A DNA stretch of 64,000 nt from an uncultured Megasphaera sp. (GTDB lineage Bacteria > Bacillota > Negativicutes > Veillonellales > Megasphaeraceae), in the NCBI RefSeq assembly GCF_900539295.1, contig NZ_UQBH01000002.1, positions 76,706-140,705 on the forward strand, given 5' to 3'. The notes under the pieces were generated by a model. The model did not search any database, was not told where the DNA came from, and saw only the letters and a list, made by a program, of their open reading frames with translations. Both the position numbers and the translations under genes were made by a program. Below, one piece after another: positions 7,481 through 17,071 of the stretch. Position 1 is the first letter of the stretch; the number at the start of each line of letters is the position of its first letter.

Positions 7481-9224
7481 TTGGCAAGGTTATAAAAGAT
7501 TATTAGCTTTCATAAAGCCCTATAAGGTGCGGCTCACTTTTGCCGTCATCTGTATGGCCCTGTCCGGGGCGAGCAACGTCGTCGTTCCCTGGCTGATAAA
7601 GGATGTCATCGATAAGGTATTGGCCAATAAAGATATTTATACCCTGAACCTCATCGTCATCGGCATCTTGGTCCTGTTTTTACTGCGCGGGTTCTTCTAT
7701 TTCGGCGAACGCTACCTCATGAGTTTCGTCGGCCAGAAAATCGTCAACGATATCCGCGAAAAACTGTACCGCCATTTACAGACCCTGTCCCTGTCTTATT
7801 TTGACAAGCATAAGACGGGCAATATCATGAGCAACCTGACCAACGACGTCACGGCGCTCCAGACGGCTATTGCCGGCAATCTCATCTCCTTCGTCCAGGA
7901 AGCGGTCATCCTCGTCGGCTCCTTAGTGTCCATGATTTTCCTCTACTGGAAGCTGACCCTCCTGACCTTGGTCATCGTGCCCCTCGTCGTCTTTACGATC
8001 AACTTCTTCGGGTCCCGCCTGCGCAAGGCCGGTCACGACGTACAGGGCAAGATGGCAGACATCACGTCCCTTCTCGAAGAGGCCATTTCCGGCATCCGCA
8101 TCATTCGTTCCTTTAACCGCGAAGATTTTGAAATCCGGCGCTTCATGCTGCAAAACGACCGCAATTTCTGGGCTCTCATGAATACGACCCGGCTGACGTC
8201 CTTATTGACGCCGTTCATCCAATTCTTTGCAGCCATCGCCGTGACCGGCATCATCTGGTACGGCGGCATGAGCGTCATCAACGGTGAAATGACGGCCGGC
8301 GCCTTGATCGCCTTCCTCATCTATGCCATTAACCTGGCCAATCCCGTTCGCCGCATCAGCGAAATTTACGGCGATATCCAAAAATCCCTGGCCGCTGCAG
8401 ACCGCGTCTTTGAAACGATCGACACCGTGCCTGACGTCAAGGAAAAAGAAGGGGCCATGGTTTTGCCGCAGGTCAAAGGGGAAGTTACCTTTGATAAGGT
8501 TTCCTTTGCCTACGATGAGAACCATCCGGCTTTGACCGATTTTAATCTCGAAGTCCGTCCGGGCGAAGTCGTCGCCCTGGTCGGCCCCAGCGGCGCCGGA
8601 AAATCGACGGTAGCCAACTTGCTGCCCCGCTTTTATGACGTCACCTCCGGGAGTCTTCGCATCGACGGCATCGACGTCCGCGACGTCACCTTTTCGTCCC
8701 TGCGCCAGCAAATCGGCCTGGTTCCCCAGGAAACGATGCTGTTCAATGCGACGGTTCGGGAAAACATCCTCTATGGCCGCCTCGACGCGACGGAAGAAGA
8801 AATTGTCGCCGCGGCTAAGGCTGCCAACGCCCACGAATTTATTCAGCGCCTGCCCGGCGGCTACGACGCCCTCGTCGGCGATCGGGGCAACTCCCTGTCC
8901 GGCGGTCAGCGTCAGCGCATTGCTATTGCCAGGGCTATTCTTAAAAATCCCCGCATCCTTATCCTCGATGAAGCGACGTCAGCTCTCGATACGGAAAGTG
9001 AAAAAATCGTTCAGGCTGCCCTGGACCGGCTCATGGAAGGCCGGACGGCTGTCGTCATTGCCCATCGCCTGAGCACGGTCCGCAACGCTGACAACATCGT
9101 CGTCATCGACCACGGACACATCGTCGAAACGGGGACCCATGCGGAATTATTGGCCAAAGAAGGCCTGTATGCACACCTCTACGCCGTTCAATTTAACGAT
9201 AAGAAAGAAGCTTCAGAGGATTGA
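7464..9224 (+). CDS. msbA: Lipid A export ABC transporter MsbA
   Basis: This 586-residue half-transporter has six membrane helices (about 15-310) and a C-terminal ATPase. Walker A GPSGAGKST starts near residue 374, the signature LSGGQRQR near 478, Walker B ILILDEATSALD near 497, and the H-loop AHRLSTV follows. Homodimers of this family flip lipid A-core across the inner membrane. General multidrug exporters look similar, but the position between lpxB and waaA supports MsbA. The ATG at 7464 follows GAAAGAGG. An upstream TTG at 7443 is in frame but unsupported. Confidence 0.93.
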   Translation: MKQYNSWQGYKRLLAFIKPYKVRLTFAVICMALSGASNVVVPWLIKDVIDKVLANKDIYTLNLIVIGILVLFLLRGFFYFGERYLMSFVGQKIVNDIREKLYRHLQTLSLSYFDKHKTGNIMSNLTNDVTALQTAIAGNLISFVQEAVILVGSLVSMIFLYWKLTLLTLVIVPLVVFTINFFGSRLRKAGHDVQGKMADITSLLEEAISGIRIIRSFNREDFEIRRFMLQNDRNFWALMNTTRLTSLLTPFIQFFAAIAVTGIIWYGGMSVINGEMTAGALIAFLIYAINLANPVRRISEIYGDIQKSLAAADRVFETIDTVPDVKEKEGAMVLPQVKGEVTFDKVSFAYDENHPALTDFNLEVRPGEVVALVGPSGAGKSTVANLLPRFYDVTSGSLRIDGIDVRDVTFSSLRQQIGLVPQETMLFNATVRENILYGRLDATEEEIVAAAKAANAHEFIQRLPGGYDALVGDRGNSLSGGQRQRIAIARAILKNPRILILDEATSALDTESEKIVQAALDRLMEGRTAVVIAHRLSTVRNADNIVVIDHGHIVETGTHAELLAKEGLYAHLYAVQFNDKKEASED

Positions 9225-9226
9225 TC

Positions 9227-10564
9227 ATGATGAAGAATCTAAAATCCCATCCGATGTACTGGCTGTATAATATTATCCTTCTCATTTACTGGGCAACCCT
9301 CATTCCCATGTTGATTTACCGCCTGATTCACGAAGAAGGGTTCTATCAGCGCATCAAACAGAGCATCGGATTCTTACCGGATGAATTAAAAGAAAAAATA
9401 TCGAATCGCCACGCCATTTGGGTCCACGCCGCCTCGGTCGGTGAAATCGTAGCGGCCAGCCCCATTGTGCGTGAAATGCGAAAGAGCCATCCCGACGAAG
9501 TCATCATCGTATCGGTCGTTACGGCGACGGGATTCCGCATGGCCCACCAGATCATCAAAGGCGCCGACGGGATCCTCTATTTCCCCTTGGATCTGCCCTA
9601 TCTGACCAACCGCATCTTGACTATTATCAACCCTCGGGCCATCGTCTTGGTCGAAACGGAAATCTGGCCGAATTTTCTGCGCATCGCCGCTGACAAGCAC
9701 ATTCCGGTCATGATGATGAACGGCCGCATCAGCCAGCGCAGTGCCGTTCGCTACCGTTTGATCACCTTCTTTACGCGCCGCGTCTTGTCGACGATTCGCA
9801 TGTTCTGCATGCAAAGCTATATCGATGCCCAGTACATCATCGACATCGGTGCCGATCCCAACAAGGTCATCGTCACGGGCAATACCAAGTATGACCAGAC
9901 CTACGGTATCGTAACGGAAGAGGAAAAGAAGCGCTTCCTTCATGAACTCGGATTTGACGAAGGCAGTCCTCTCATGATTGCCGGCAGTACCCATCGGGGA
10001 GAAAACAGCTCGGTATACAAAGCCTTTGTGAAGATTCGCGACCACTTCCCCGATGCCAAATTGATTATTGCACCGCGCTATATTTATCAGGCCGATCTCA
10101 TCGTCGATGAAGGCATCAAGCATGACGTGACCATGGTTAAGCGCAGCGACATGATGGCCGGAAAATCTGTTCGGGCCGAATATGACGGCGTCGTCCTCGA
10201 TACCATCGGTGAGCTTGGACGGGTGTACAGCTTAGGCGATTTAATCTTCGTCGGCGGCAGCCTGGCCCATATCGGCGGCCACAACATCCTCGAACCGGCT
10301 GCCCACGGGAAACCGATTGTTGTCGGCCCGAATATGTTCAACTTCGTCGAAATCTTTGAACTCCTCAGCCGGCACGGTGCCTGCGTCATGGTAAAAAATG
10401 AAGAGGAATTCATCGAAACTTGCTTGGATATCCTGGTCAATCCCGACCGGGCCGAAGCGATGAAGCGAAATTGTATTGCCGTCGTTAAAGAAAATCAGGG
10501 GGCAACCCGTAAGAATTTGGATAAACTGCAGGAAATGCTTGAATCGATTCAGGCCGGGAGGTGA
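9227..10564 (+). CDS. waaA: 3-deoxy-D-manno-octulosonic acid transferase
   Basis: WaaA (KdtA) adds Kdo from CMP-Kdo to lipid IVA. The protein (445 residues) has one N-terminal membrane anchor (about 5-28), then two glycosyltransferase Rossmann domains. Typical segments are WVHAASVGE, VETEIWPN and, near the C-terminus, FVGGSLAHIGGHNILEPAAHGKP. The start is one of two adjacent ATGs (9227 or 9230) after AGAGGA, and the gene abuts the msbA stop. How many Kdo residues it adds cannot be told from sequence. Confidence 0.95.
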   Translation: MMKNLKSHPMYWLYNIILLIYWATLIPMLIYRLIHEEGFYQRIKQSIGFLPDELKEKISNRHAIWVHAASVGEIVAASPIVREMRKSHPDEVIIVSVVTATGFRMAHQIIKGADGILYFPLDLPYLTNRILTIINPRAIVLVETEIWPNFLRIAADKHIPVMMMNGRISQRSAVRYRLITFFTRRVLSTIRMFCMQSYIDAQYIIDIGADPNKVIVTGNTKYDQTYGIVTEEEKKRFLHELGFDEGSPLMIAGSTHRGENSSVYKAFVKIRDHFPDAKLIIAPRYIYQADLIVDEGIKHDVTMVKRSDMMAGKSVRAEYDGVVLDTIGELGRVYSLGDLIFVGGSLAHIGGHNILEPAAHGKPIVVGPNMFNFVEIFELLSRHGACVMVKNEEEFIETCLDILVNPDRAEAMKRNCIAVVKENQGATRKNLDKLQEMLESIQAGR

Positions 10565-10568
10565 GTCT

Positions 10569-11717
10569 ATGTCCTTGAGAACGACCGGAGCCGCATACTT
10601 TCACTACTTGACGGGAAAGCAGCGGCATCACTGGTGGGACTGGCCGGCACTGCTCCTTCTCCGCGGTGCGGCCTGGATTTATCGAAAGGCTGTGGTCATG
10701 AAATACCGTTCCTTTGCTAATCACCGTGAGCGCCAGGAACGGCTGCCGGCTGTCGTCATCAGCTTAGGCAATATCACCGTCGGCGGGACGGGGAAGACGC
10801 CCATGGCTTGTATGCTGGCTAAAGAACTCGCTGCCAGGGGACTTCGCGTGGCTCTCCTCAATCGGGGCTATCGGTCTGACAGCGAGAAAGGCGGAGCCTC
10901 GATTATGTCCGACGGCCGCATGGTCCTCCTTTCCGCTGAAGAAGGGGGCGACGAAGCGAGCCTCATGGCTCGGAGCCTGATGGGCATTCCCGTCCTCGTC
11001 GGCCGGAATCGGGCTGTCAGCGGCCGCATGGCTGTTGAAAAATTTGACTCCCAAGTTCTCATCCTCGATGACGGATTCCAGCACTGGCAGCTCTATCGCG
11101 ATGTCGATATCGTCCTCGTCGACGGGACCAATCCCTTTGGCAACGGCCACGTTCTGCCGCGGGGCATCCTGCGCGAACCCTTGGAACATCTGGATAGGGC
11201 AGACCTGTTCGTCATTACCAAAGTCGATCAGATAAGCCGGGATGATATAGACGCTATTACGGCCGACCTTCGGCGGTATAACCGGACGGCGCCGGTGGCC
11301 TTATCGGTCCACAAGCCTTCCGCCGTCGTTCCCTTTTTGAATTGGAATCGGGGCCTTCATCCGGAAGAAGCCATGCCGGCCGTCTTTTCGGACCATCCGG
11401 TCGTCGCCGTATCGGCTCTCGGCAATCCCGCCTCTTTTGAAGAGACCCTGCGCAGTGCCGGCTTTACCGTAGCCGACGTCCTGCGCTATGAAGACCACCA
11501 TCATTACGGACCGTCCGATATCCGGCGGATGGCTGAAATTGCCGCTGAAAAGAAGTGCTTTTTAGTGACGACGGAAAAAGATGCCGTCAAGCTTCCGGCG
11601 GACCTCGTGAAAGAATACGACCTTCCCTTATACGTCTTGGCCATTACCCTTGACATCGTAGAAGGGAAAGAAAAAATAGATGCCGTCTTGCAATCTGTAT
11701 TGGAGGATAAACTATGA
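10569..11717 (+). CDS. lpxK: Tetraacyldisaccharide 4'-kinase
   Basis: LpxK phosphorylates the 4' position of the lipid A disaccharide. The 382-residue protein has a hydrophobic N-terminal segment (about 28-42) and an unusual P-loop, VGGTGKTPM, at 71-79, followed by the conserved NRGYRS. DDGFQHWQ and the D-x-x-NPFGNGHVLPRG stretch are also family hallmarks. The ATG at 10569 follows GGAGGTGAG, whose last bases overlap the waaA stop. Its stop overlaps the kdsB start as ATGA, suggesting translational coupling. Confidence 0.95.
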   Translation: MSLRTTGAAYFHYLTGKQRHHWWDWPALLLLRGAAWIYRKAVVMKYRSFANHRERQERLPAVVISLGNITVGGTGKTPMACMLAKELAARGLRVALLNRGYRSDSEKGGASIMSDGRMVLLSAEEGGDEASLMARSLMGIPVLVGRNRAVSGRMAVEKFDSQVLILDDGFQHWQLYRDVDIVLVDGTNPFGNGHVLPRGILREPLEHLDRADLFVITKVDQISRDDIDAITADLRRYNRTAPVALSVHKPSAVVPFLNWNRGLHPEEAMPAVFSDHPVVAVSALGNPASFEETLRSAGFTVADVLRYEDHHHYGPSDIRRMAEIAAEKKCFLVTTEKDAVKLPADLVKEYDLPLYVLAITLDIVEGKEKIDAVLQSVLEDKL

Positions 11718-12463
11718 ATTTTGTATGCATCATTCCCTCGCGCTACGCCTCGACGCGCCTGCCGGGGAAACCCTTATGTGATATTGCCGGCAAGCCCATG
11801 GTACAGCGCGTGTATGAACAGGCTTCAAAAGCTTCTAAGCTGACGGCTGTCGTCGTCGCCGTCGACAATCCTAAGGTCTATGACAGGGTCGTCTCCTTTG
11901 GCGGTCATGCCGTCATGACCCGGGAAGATCATGCTAACGGGACGGACCGCCTGGCAGAAGCCGTCGGCCACTTTCCCGATGCCGATGTCATCGTCAACGT
12001 TCAAGGCGACGAACCGCTCATTGCGCCGGATGTCATCGATGATTTGTGCCGGGTCTTTGAAGAAGATCCTTCCTTGACCATGGCGACCGTGGCGGCACCG
12101 CTCCAAGAAGAAGAATACGATGAACCGAGTGCCGTAAAGGTCGTCCTCAATCGGCGCGATGAAGCCATGTATTTTTCACGGTCTCTCATCCCGTATCCGC
12201 GCCATTCTTTTGAAGATGCCGGGATTCAGCCCTATAAACATATCGGAATTTATGCCTACCGCCGGGACTTTCTCTTAAGCTATGCTGCCATGGACCCGAC
12301 GCCGGCAGAAAAAGTCGAGTCCCTCGAACAGTTGCGAGTTCTCGAAAATGGTTATAAGATAAAAGTGATAAAAACGCACCATCAATTCATTGGCATCGAT
12401 ACGCCGGATGATCTCGAACGCATCCGCCGTTATTTTGTCGAATCTGCTCATAAAGGGGAATAA
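11714..12463 (+). CDS. kdsB: CMP-Kdo synthetase
   Basis: KdsB activates Kdo with CTP for WaaA. The 249-residue nucleotidyltransferase begins with the classic IIPSRYASTRLPGKPL segment. It also has NVQGDEPLI (metal/nucleotide binding) and IGIYAYRRDFL. It overlaps lpxK by 4 bases and is followed closely by kdsA. Length and motifs are normal and the identification is secure. Confidence 0.96.
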   Translation: MNFVCIIPSRYASTRLPGKPLCDIAGKPMVQRVYEQASKASKLTAVVVAVDNPKVYDRVVSFGGHAVMTREDHANGTDRLAEAVGHFPDADVIVNVQGDEPLIAPDVIDDLCRVFEEDPSLTMATVAAPLQEEEYDEPSAVKVVLNRRDEAMYFSRSLIPYPRHSFEDAGIQPYKHIGIYAYRRDFLLSYAAMDPTPAEKVESLEQLRVLENGYKIKVIKTHHQFIGIDTPDDLERIRRYFVESAHKGE

Positions 12464-12467
12464 GACT

Positions 12468-13313
12468 ATGGAAACAGTGAAACAAATTCATGTTGGCAAT
12501 ACGCTTGTCGGCGGCAATGGCAGCCTGTTCGTCATGGCCGGTCCGTGTGTCATCGAAGATCCGGAAAGAACCCTCAAAATCGGTCAGACGATGAAAGAAA
12601 TTTGCGAACGCCTGGGCCTGCCCTATATCTTTAAGGCCTCCTTTGATAAGGCGAACCGCTCGTCCTTTTCATCTTACCGCGGGCCGGGACTCAAAGAAGG
12701 GCTGCGCATTTTAGGCGATATTAAGAAGGAACTTCAAGTTCCCGTTGTCAGTGACGTCCACGAAGTCCACCAGGTAGAAGCCGCCGCCGAAGTCCTCGAT
12801 GTCATCCAGATTCCGGCTTTCCTCTGCCGTCAGACCGACCTCGTCGAAGCCGCTGCGGCAACGGGAAAATGCGTCAACGTAAAAAAAGGCCAGTTCCTGG
12901 CTCCGGAAGACATGAAAAATGTCGTCGATAAAATCGTTCACTCGGGCAATGAAAATATCATGCTTACCGAACGGGGCGTCAGTCTGGGCTACCACAACCT
13001 GGTCGTCGACATGCGCTCCTTCCCGATTATGAGAAGCTTTGGCTATCCCGTCGTCTTCGATGCCACCCACAGCGTCCAGCTGCCGGGCGGTGCCGGCACC
13101 AAGTCGTCGGGCCAGCGCCAATTCATCGGCAACTTAGCGCGTGCCGCTGCCGGTTCCGGCATCGACGGCGTTTTCATGGAAGTTCATGATAACCCGGCCG
13201 AAGCCCTCAGCGACGGACCGAATATGCTGTACTTATCGCAGGTCGAAGGCGTCCTCCGCGATATGGCTGCTATTCGCGACATTGCCAAAAACAGCGTAAG
13301 CACGGAAATGTGA
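12468..13313 (+). CDS. kdsA: Kdo-8-phosphate synthase
   Basis: KdsA condenses phosphoenolpyruvate with arabinose-5-phosphate. The 281-residue TIM barrel has FVMAGPCVIED near the start, FKASFDKANRSS, and the DATHSVQLPGG region near the C-terminal side. The related DAHP synthase I at 44.7 kb is clearly a different enzyme. AAGGGGAA precedes the ATG at 12468. A much longer in-frame extension overlaps kdsB and is rejected. It sits between kdsB and kdsD, so the whole Kdo pathway is contiguous. Confidence 0.96.
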   Translation: METVKQIHVGNTLVGGNGSLFVMAGPCVIEDPERTLKIGQTMKEICERLGLPYIFKASFDKANRSSFSSYRGPGLKEGLRILGDIKKELQVPVVSDVHEVHQVEAAAEVLDVIQIPAFLCRQTDLVEAAAATGKCVNVKKGQFLAPEDMKNVVDKIVHSGNENIMLTERGVSLGYHNLVVDMRSFPIMRSFGYPVVFDATHSVQLPGGAGTKSSGQRQFIGNLARAAAGSGIDGVFMEVHDNPAEALSDGPNMLYLSQVEGVLRDMAAIRDIAKNSVSTEM

Positions 13314-13324
13314 GGGGAATCGAT

Positions 13325-14299
13325 ATGATGGATATTTTAGAAGAAGCAAGAGACGTGCTTCATCAGGAAGCACAGGGAATTGAAAATTTAATTCCGACAT
13401 TGGATCAGAATTTCGTCAATGCCGTAAACCTTATCATGCAGTCGAACGGCCGGGTCATCGTTACCGGCATGGGAAAATCGGGCCACATTGCCCGCAAAGT
13501 GGCAGCTACCTTGTCGAGTACGGGGACGCCGTCGATTTTCCTCCATCCTGCTGAAGGGATTCACGGTGATTTGGGCATGGTTACGGCCGACGATATCGTT
13601 CTCGCCTTTTCAAACAGCGGCGAAACTGTTGAAATCCTCAACACCTTGCCGTCCCTGAAGCGAATCGGGGCCAAACTCATCGCCGTCGTCGGCAATCACA
13701 ATTCGACCCTGGCCAAACATGCCGATATCATCCTCGATGCCTCCGTTGAAAAGGAAGCCTGCCCCTTAGGACTGGCTCCGACGACGAGCACGACCGTCTC
13801 TTTGGCCCTCGGCGATGCTCTGGCCGTGGTACTCCTTACGCAGCACCACTTTACGAAAGAACAATTCGGAATCTTCCATCCCGGCGGAGCCTTGGGCAAG
13901 AAACTCCTGCTCACTGTCGACGATGTCATGCATAAAGGAGCCGACAACCCGGTCGTCACCGAAGACAGCAGCGTTCAGGACGCGTTGTTCCTGATGACGG
14001 AGAAGGGCCTCGGCGCCGTTTCCGTCGTCAATGAAGACGGCATCCTTATCGGCCTCGTTACCGACGGCGACGTTCGCCGCGGCCTGGAAACGGGCTCTAA
14101 TTTCCTGCAGTGGCCCGTCGACGCCATGATGACCAAGAATCCGCGAGTCATCGTCAATCATAAACTGGCGACAGAAGCCCTGCACATCATGGAAAAGAAT
14201 CAGCCTCGTCCGATTACGGTCCTGCCCGTCGTCGATGAAGACCAAAAAGTCGTCGGCATGGTCCACATTACGGATTTACTGCGACAGGGAGTGGTCTGA
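13325..14299 (+). CDS. kdsD: Arabinose-5-phosphate isomerase
   Basis: KdsD interconverts ribulose-5-phosphate and arabinose-5-phosphate, supplying KdsA. The 324-residue protein has an N-terminal SIS domain (about 30-180, with GMGKSGHIARKVAATLSSTG and FSNSGET) and two CBS domains (about 205-324). GAGGGG precedes the ATG at 13325. An upstream GTG at 13310 overlaps kdsA. KpsF and GutQ are close paralogues, but the location among kds genes fixes the role. The stop overlaps the kdsC start. Confidence 0.95.
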   Translation: MMDILEEARDVLHQEAQGIENLIPTLDQNFVNAVNLIMQSNGRVIVTGMGKSGHIARKVAATLSSTGTPSIFLHPAEGIHGDLGMVTADDIVLAFSNSGETVEILNTLPSLKRIGAKLIAVVGNHNSTLAKHADIILDASVEKEACPLGLAPTTSTTVSLALGDALAVVLLTQHHFTKEQFGIFHPGGALGKKLLLTVDDVMHKGADNPVVTEDSSVQDALFLMTEKGLGAVSVVNEDGILIGLVTDGDVRRGLETGSNFLQWPVDAMMTKNPRVIVNHKLATEALHIMEKNQPRPITVLPVVDEDQKVVGMVHITDLLRQGVV

Positions 14300-14835
14300 T
14301 GGGCTTTTTGACACACGTTAAAATGCTGGCCCTCGATGTCGACGGCGTCCTGACCGACGGCATCATCTACTACAGCCCGTCGGGCGATGCCATGAAAGGT
14401 TTTTCTGCCCGCGACGGCATGGGGATTTCCCTGGTCCGGGCGGCAGGGCTCAAGACGGCTCTGGTTACGGGCCGCCGTTCGCCCATGGTTGAACAGCGGG
14501 CCAAGGATTTACACATTGATTACGTACTGCAGGACTGCTCGCATAAACTTCGGTCTATGCAGCAATTATGCAGTGAAATCGGTCTCTCCCTCGATGAAGT
14601 CGCTTACATGGGAGACGACCTGAACGACGTCGAACTCATTGCCAATGCCGGATTTGGTGCAGCACCCCTCGATGCCTGCGAAGAAGCACGAAACTCGGCC
14701 GCTTTTGTTTCTGCCTATCCCGGAGGCCACGGAGCCCTCAGGGAGTTTGCCGAATATATTTTAAAAAGCCAACATGTTTGGGATGACGTTTTGCGTCGTT
14801 ATTTGGGGGATTCGGCATTTAACTTGCGCCAATAA
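14299..14835 (+). CDS. kdsC: Kdo-8-phosphate phosphatase
   Basis: This 178-residue HAD-superfamily phosphatase (no cap domain, the C0 type that forms tetramers) removes phosphate from Kdo-8-P. The nucleophile and acid are Asp13 and Asp15 in LDVDGVLTDG. Later motifs are VTGRRSPMVE and GDDLNDVELI. Its start overlaps the kdsD stop (TGATG), implying coupled translation. The four kds genes thus encode every step from ribulose-5-P to CMP-Kdo. Confidence 0.95.
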   Translation: MGFLTHVKMLALDVDGVLTDGIIYYSPSGDAMKGFSARDGMGISLVRAAGLKTALVTGRRSPMVEQRAKDLHIDYVLQDCSHKLRSMQQLCSEIGLSLDEVAYMGDDLNDVELIANAGFGAAPLDACEEARNSAAFVSAYPGGHGALREFAEYILKSQHVWDDVLRRYLGDSAFNLRQ

Positions 14836-14853
14836 GAAAGGAGAGTCTGTACT

Positions 14854-15792
14854 GTGGGGAAGGAATGGCAGTACCACGTTGCTCGCGGATTTGGAAAGTT
14901 CCTCTGTTGTCTTCCATATCCGGTCATTATTTCTTTGGGCCGTACACTCGGTCCTTTCGTAGGGAAACTTATGAAAAAGCAGCGCGAACGCGGTATTTTC
15001 CAAATTCAGCGCGGCCTGGAATGCAGCCGGCCCGAAGCGGAAGTCATCATGACTGAAGTCTTTCGCAATCTGGGACAGTCGCTGATGGAAATTCTTTATA
15101 CACCGCGGCTGAATCCCGGCAATATCCGAGAATACGTCACGCTCGACCACCCGGAACGGCTCGACGAAGCGATGAAAGAGGACAAGGGGGTCATCGTCCT
15201 CACGGCGCACATGGGCAACTGGGAATGGCTCGGCGCCTTGGCCATGTACGGCTATCCGGCATCGACGATTGTCAAAAACCAGGCCAACAGCGCCGTTACG
15301 AGGCTGCTCAATGAAAACCGGGAAGGCATGGGCCTCGAGGTCTTTGCCCGCGGCGGCAATGAGATGATCATCGCTGCCCGCGCCCTGAAGCGCAAGAAGC
15401 TCCTCGGCTTTTTGGCCGACCAGGACGGCGGCTTTTACGGCGTGCCCCAGCCCTTTTTGGGCAAGATGAGCTCGACGCCTAAAGGACCTGCCATGTTTGC
15501 CCAAAAATTTCATTCGCCCATCATTCCGGTCTTTACCATTCACGATGAAAACCACCGCACCCACTTGGCTATCGGGGAAATCATGCATTATGAAGACACG
15601 GGCGATAAGGAAGCCGACATTGCCCGCATGACCCGCAAGATGGCGGTCATTACGGAAAACTTCATCAAGGAACATCCGAATGAATGGCTGTGGTTCCAGC
15701 ATCGCTGGAGTACGGAGCCGGAAGAAATCATTGCATTACAACAGAAACCGGAGGCGCATATCGATGATAGCCGAAAAGCTGAAAAAGAATAA
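14854..15792 (+). CDS. Lipid A late acyltransferase (LpxL/HtrB family)
   Basis: A 312-residue inner-membrane protein of the LpxL/LpxM family, which adds secondary acyl chains to Kdo2-lipid A. The hydrophobic N-terminus (about 14-38) is the membrane anchor. The catalytic H-x4-E motif is His119 to Glu124 in TAHMGNWEW, and the DQDGG segment near 190 is conserved. It starts with GTG at 14854 after AAGGAG. It is the only such enzyme in the window, so which chain and position it serves cannot be told. It overlaps lptC by 29 bases. Confidence 0.9.
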   Translation: MGKEWQYHVARGFGKFLCCLPYPVIISLGRTLGPFVGKLMKKQRERGIFQIQRGLECSRPEAEVIMTEVFRNLGQSLMEILYTPRLNPGNIREYVTLDHPERLDEAMKEDKGVIVLTAHMGNWEWLGALAMYGYPASTIVKNQANSAVTRLLNENREGMGLEVFARGGNEMIIAARALKRKKLLGFLADQDGGFYGVPQPFLGKMSSTPKGPAMFAQKFHSPIIPVFTIHDENHRTHLAIGEIMHYEDTGDKEADIARMTRKMAVITENFIKEHPNEWLWFQHRWSTEPEEIIALQQKPEAHIDDSRKAEKE

Positions 15793-16318
15793 AATTTCCC
15801 TGATTGCCGTCATCGCCGTCATCGGTTTTGCTGTCATGCTCTATGTCTTCATGAATCCCAATACGTCGGAAGATACGATGGTCAGTCCCGATAAACTCGT
15901 CGAATTTGAAGGGTCGGAACTGGAAGAAAAGAATGAGGGAAAACTGGTTTGGCGGCTGACTGCCGATAAGATTCAAATCGATCCGGATACGCAGATCATG
16001 TACTTTACCAATCCGAAAGCGCTGATCGTCGCCGAAGACGGGACACAGATGACCATTACCTCTGAAAAGGGCATCGTCGACCGTGAAAAGAAGACCATTG
16101 AAATCAAGCAGCCCGTAAAGGCCGAAACCGATAAAGGCGATACGTTGCAGACCGAAGGCAGTGTGTATTATAATATGGATACGCGTATGATTAAAGGCGG
16201 CAAAGTCGTGATGGAGCGCCATGACAATACGACGCTGAAAGCAGATGCTTTTGAAACAGACAGCAGCCTGACCAAGGTCTTGCTGACCGGCCATGCGCAA
16301 GTGACAAGGGGAGAATAA
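15764..16318 (+). CDS. lptC: LPS export protein LptC
   Basis: LptC (184 residues) is anchored by one N-terminal helix (about 9-28) and projects a beta-jellyroll that passes LPS from the LptBFG transporter to LptA. The pattern KLVWRLTADKIQIDPDTQ, then KGIVDREKKTIEI, is typical of the LptC/DUF1239 fold. GGAGGC precedes the ATG at 15764. A longer in-frame ORF runs back into lpxL and is not supported. lptA starts 2 bases after the stop. Confidence 0.9.
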   Translation: MIAEKLKKNKISLIAVIAVIGFAVMLYVFMNPNTSEDTMVSPDKLVEFEGSELEEKNEGKLVWRLTADKIQIDPDTQIMYFTNPKALIVAEDGTQMTITSEKGIVDREKKTIEIKQPVKAETDKGDTLQTEGSVYYNMDTRMIKGGKVVMERHDNTTLKADAFETDSSLTKVLLTGHAQVTRGE

Positions 16319-16320
16319 TT

Positions 16321-17058
16321 ATGATGGAATTACTTGGAAGAAAATTAGCAGCTGCCGCCCTCATGGGGTCCTTGATACTTCCGTCTGTCGGGGTCATCGC
16401 TGCCGACAACAACGGTAATCCTGCCGTATCGGTTACGGCAGACAAGCTCGAATACAACGGCAAGACCCAAGTCGCAACGGCAACGGGCAACGTCGTCATC
16501 GTCCGCGACCAGGCGACGATGACCGGGAATAAAGGCGTCTACAATTTAAAGACGTCTGAAGCCGATATGGAAGGCAACGTCGCCGTTCAGCAGCCGAATA
16601 TGCAGCTCAATTCGGATAAAATGCACTCGACGAACCGCAACTATATCGTAGCAACGGGCAACGTCCACGGCGTTTATGAAGATAAAAAAGTCCGCGGCGA
16701 TAAGGTCGAATACTACCTCGATAAAGATTACAGCATTGTCACCGGCAACGGCTATCTCGAAGCCCAGGGTTCTCAGATGTGGGCCGACCATATCGATGCC
16801 TGGTTCAAGCAGATAAAGGCCGTCGGCACGGGCAGCGTCCATATCGAATCGCCGGCAGACAACCTCGTCGCCTATGCCAATCAGGCCGTCTATACACAGA
16901 CGCCGGGCCAAAATGACGGCGTCATCCACCTTCAGGGGAACGTCCATGCGACCCAGAACGGCAACTCCTTAAATGGGGATAATGTCGATATTCAGCTTGC
17001 CGATAATTCTGTTCAGACCCGCAGCCGCTCGACCATCGTCATCGTACCGGGCCAATGA
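16321..17058 (+). CDS. lptA: LPS-transport periplasmic protein LptA (OstA-like)
   Basis: The protein (245 residues) starts with a signal peptide (charged start, hydrophobic 8-25, likely cut after VIA-A near 27). It then consists of OstA/LptA repeats rich in G-N-V and D-K-V/I, for instance ATGNVVIVRD and VRGDKVEYYL. Stacked LptA molecules make the bridge for LPS across the periplasm. At about 220 residues mature it is somewhat longer than E. coli LptA. It sits between lptC and lptB, as in proteobacteria. Confidence 0.9.
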   Translation: MMELLGRKLAAAALMGSLILPSVGVIAADNNGNPAVSVTADKLEYNGKTQVATATGNVVIVRDQATMTGNKGVYNLKTSEADMEGNVAVQQPNMQLNSDKMHSTNRNYIVATGNVHGVYEDKKVRGDKVEYYLDKDYSIVTGNGYLEAQGSQMWADHIDAWFKQIKAVGTGSVHIESPADNLVAYANQAVYTQTPGQNDGVIHLQGNVHATQNGNSLNGDNVDIQLADNSVQTRSRSTIVIVPGQ

Positions 17059-17071
17059 GTAAGGGGAATCT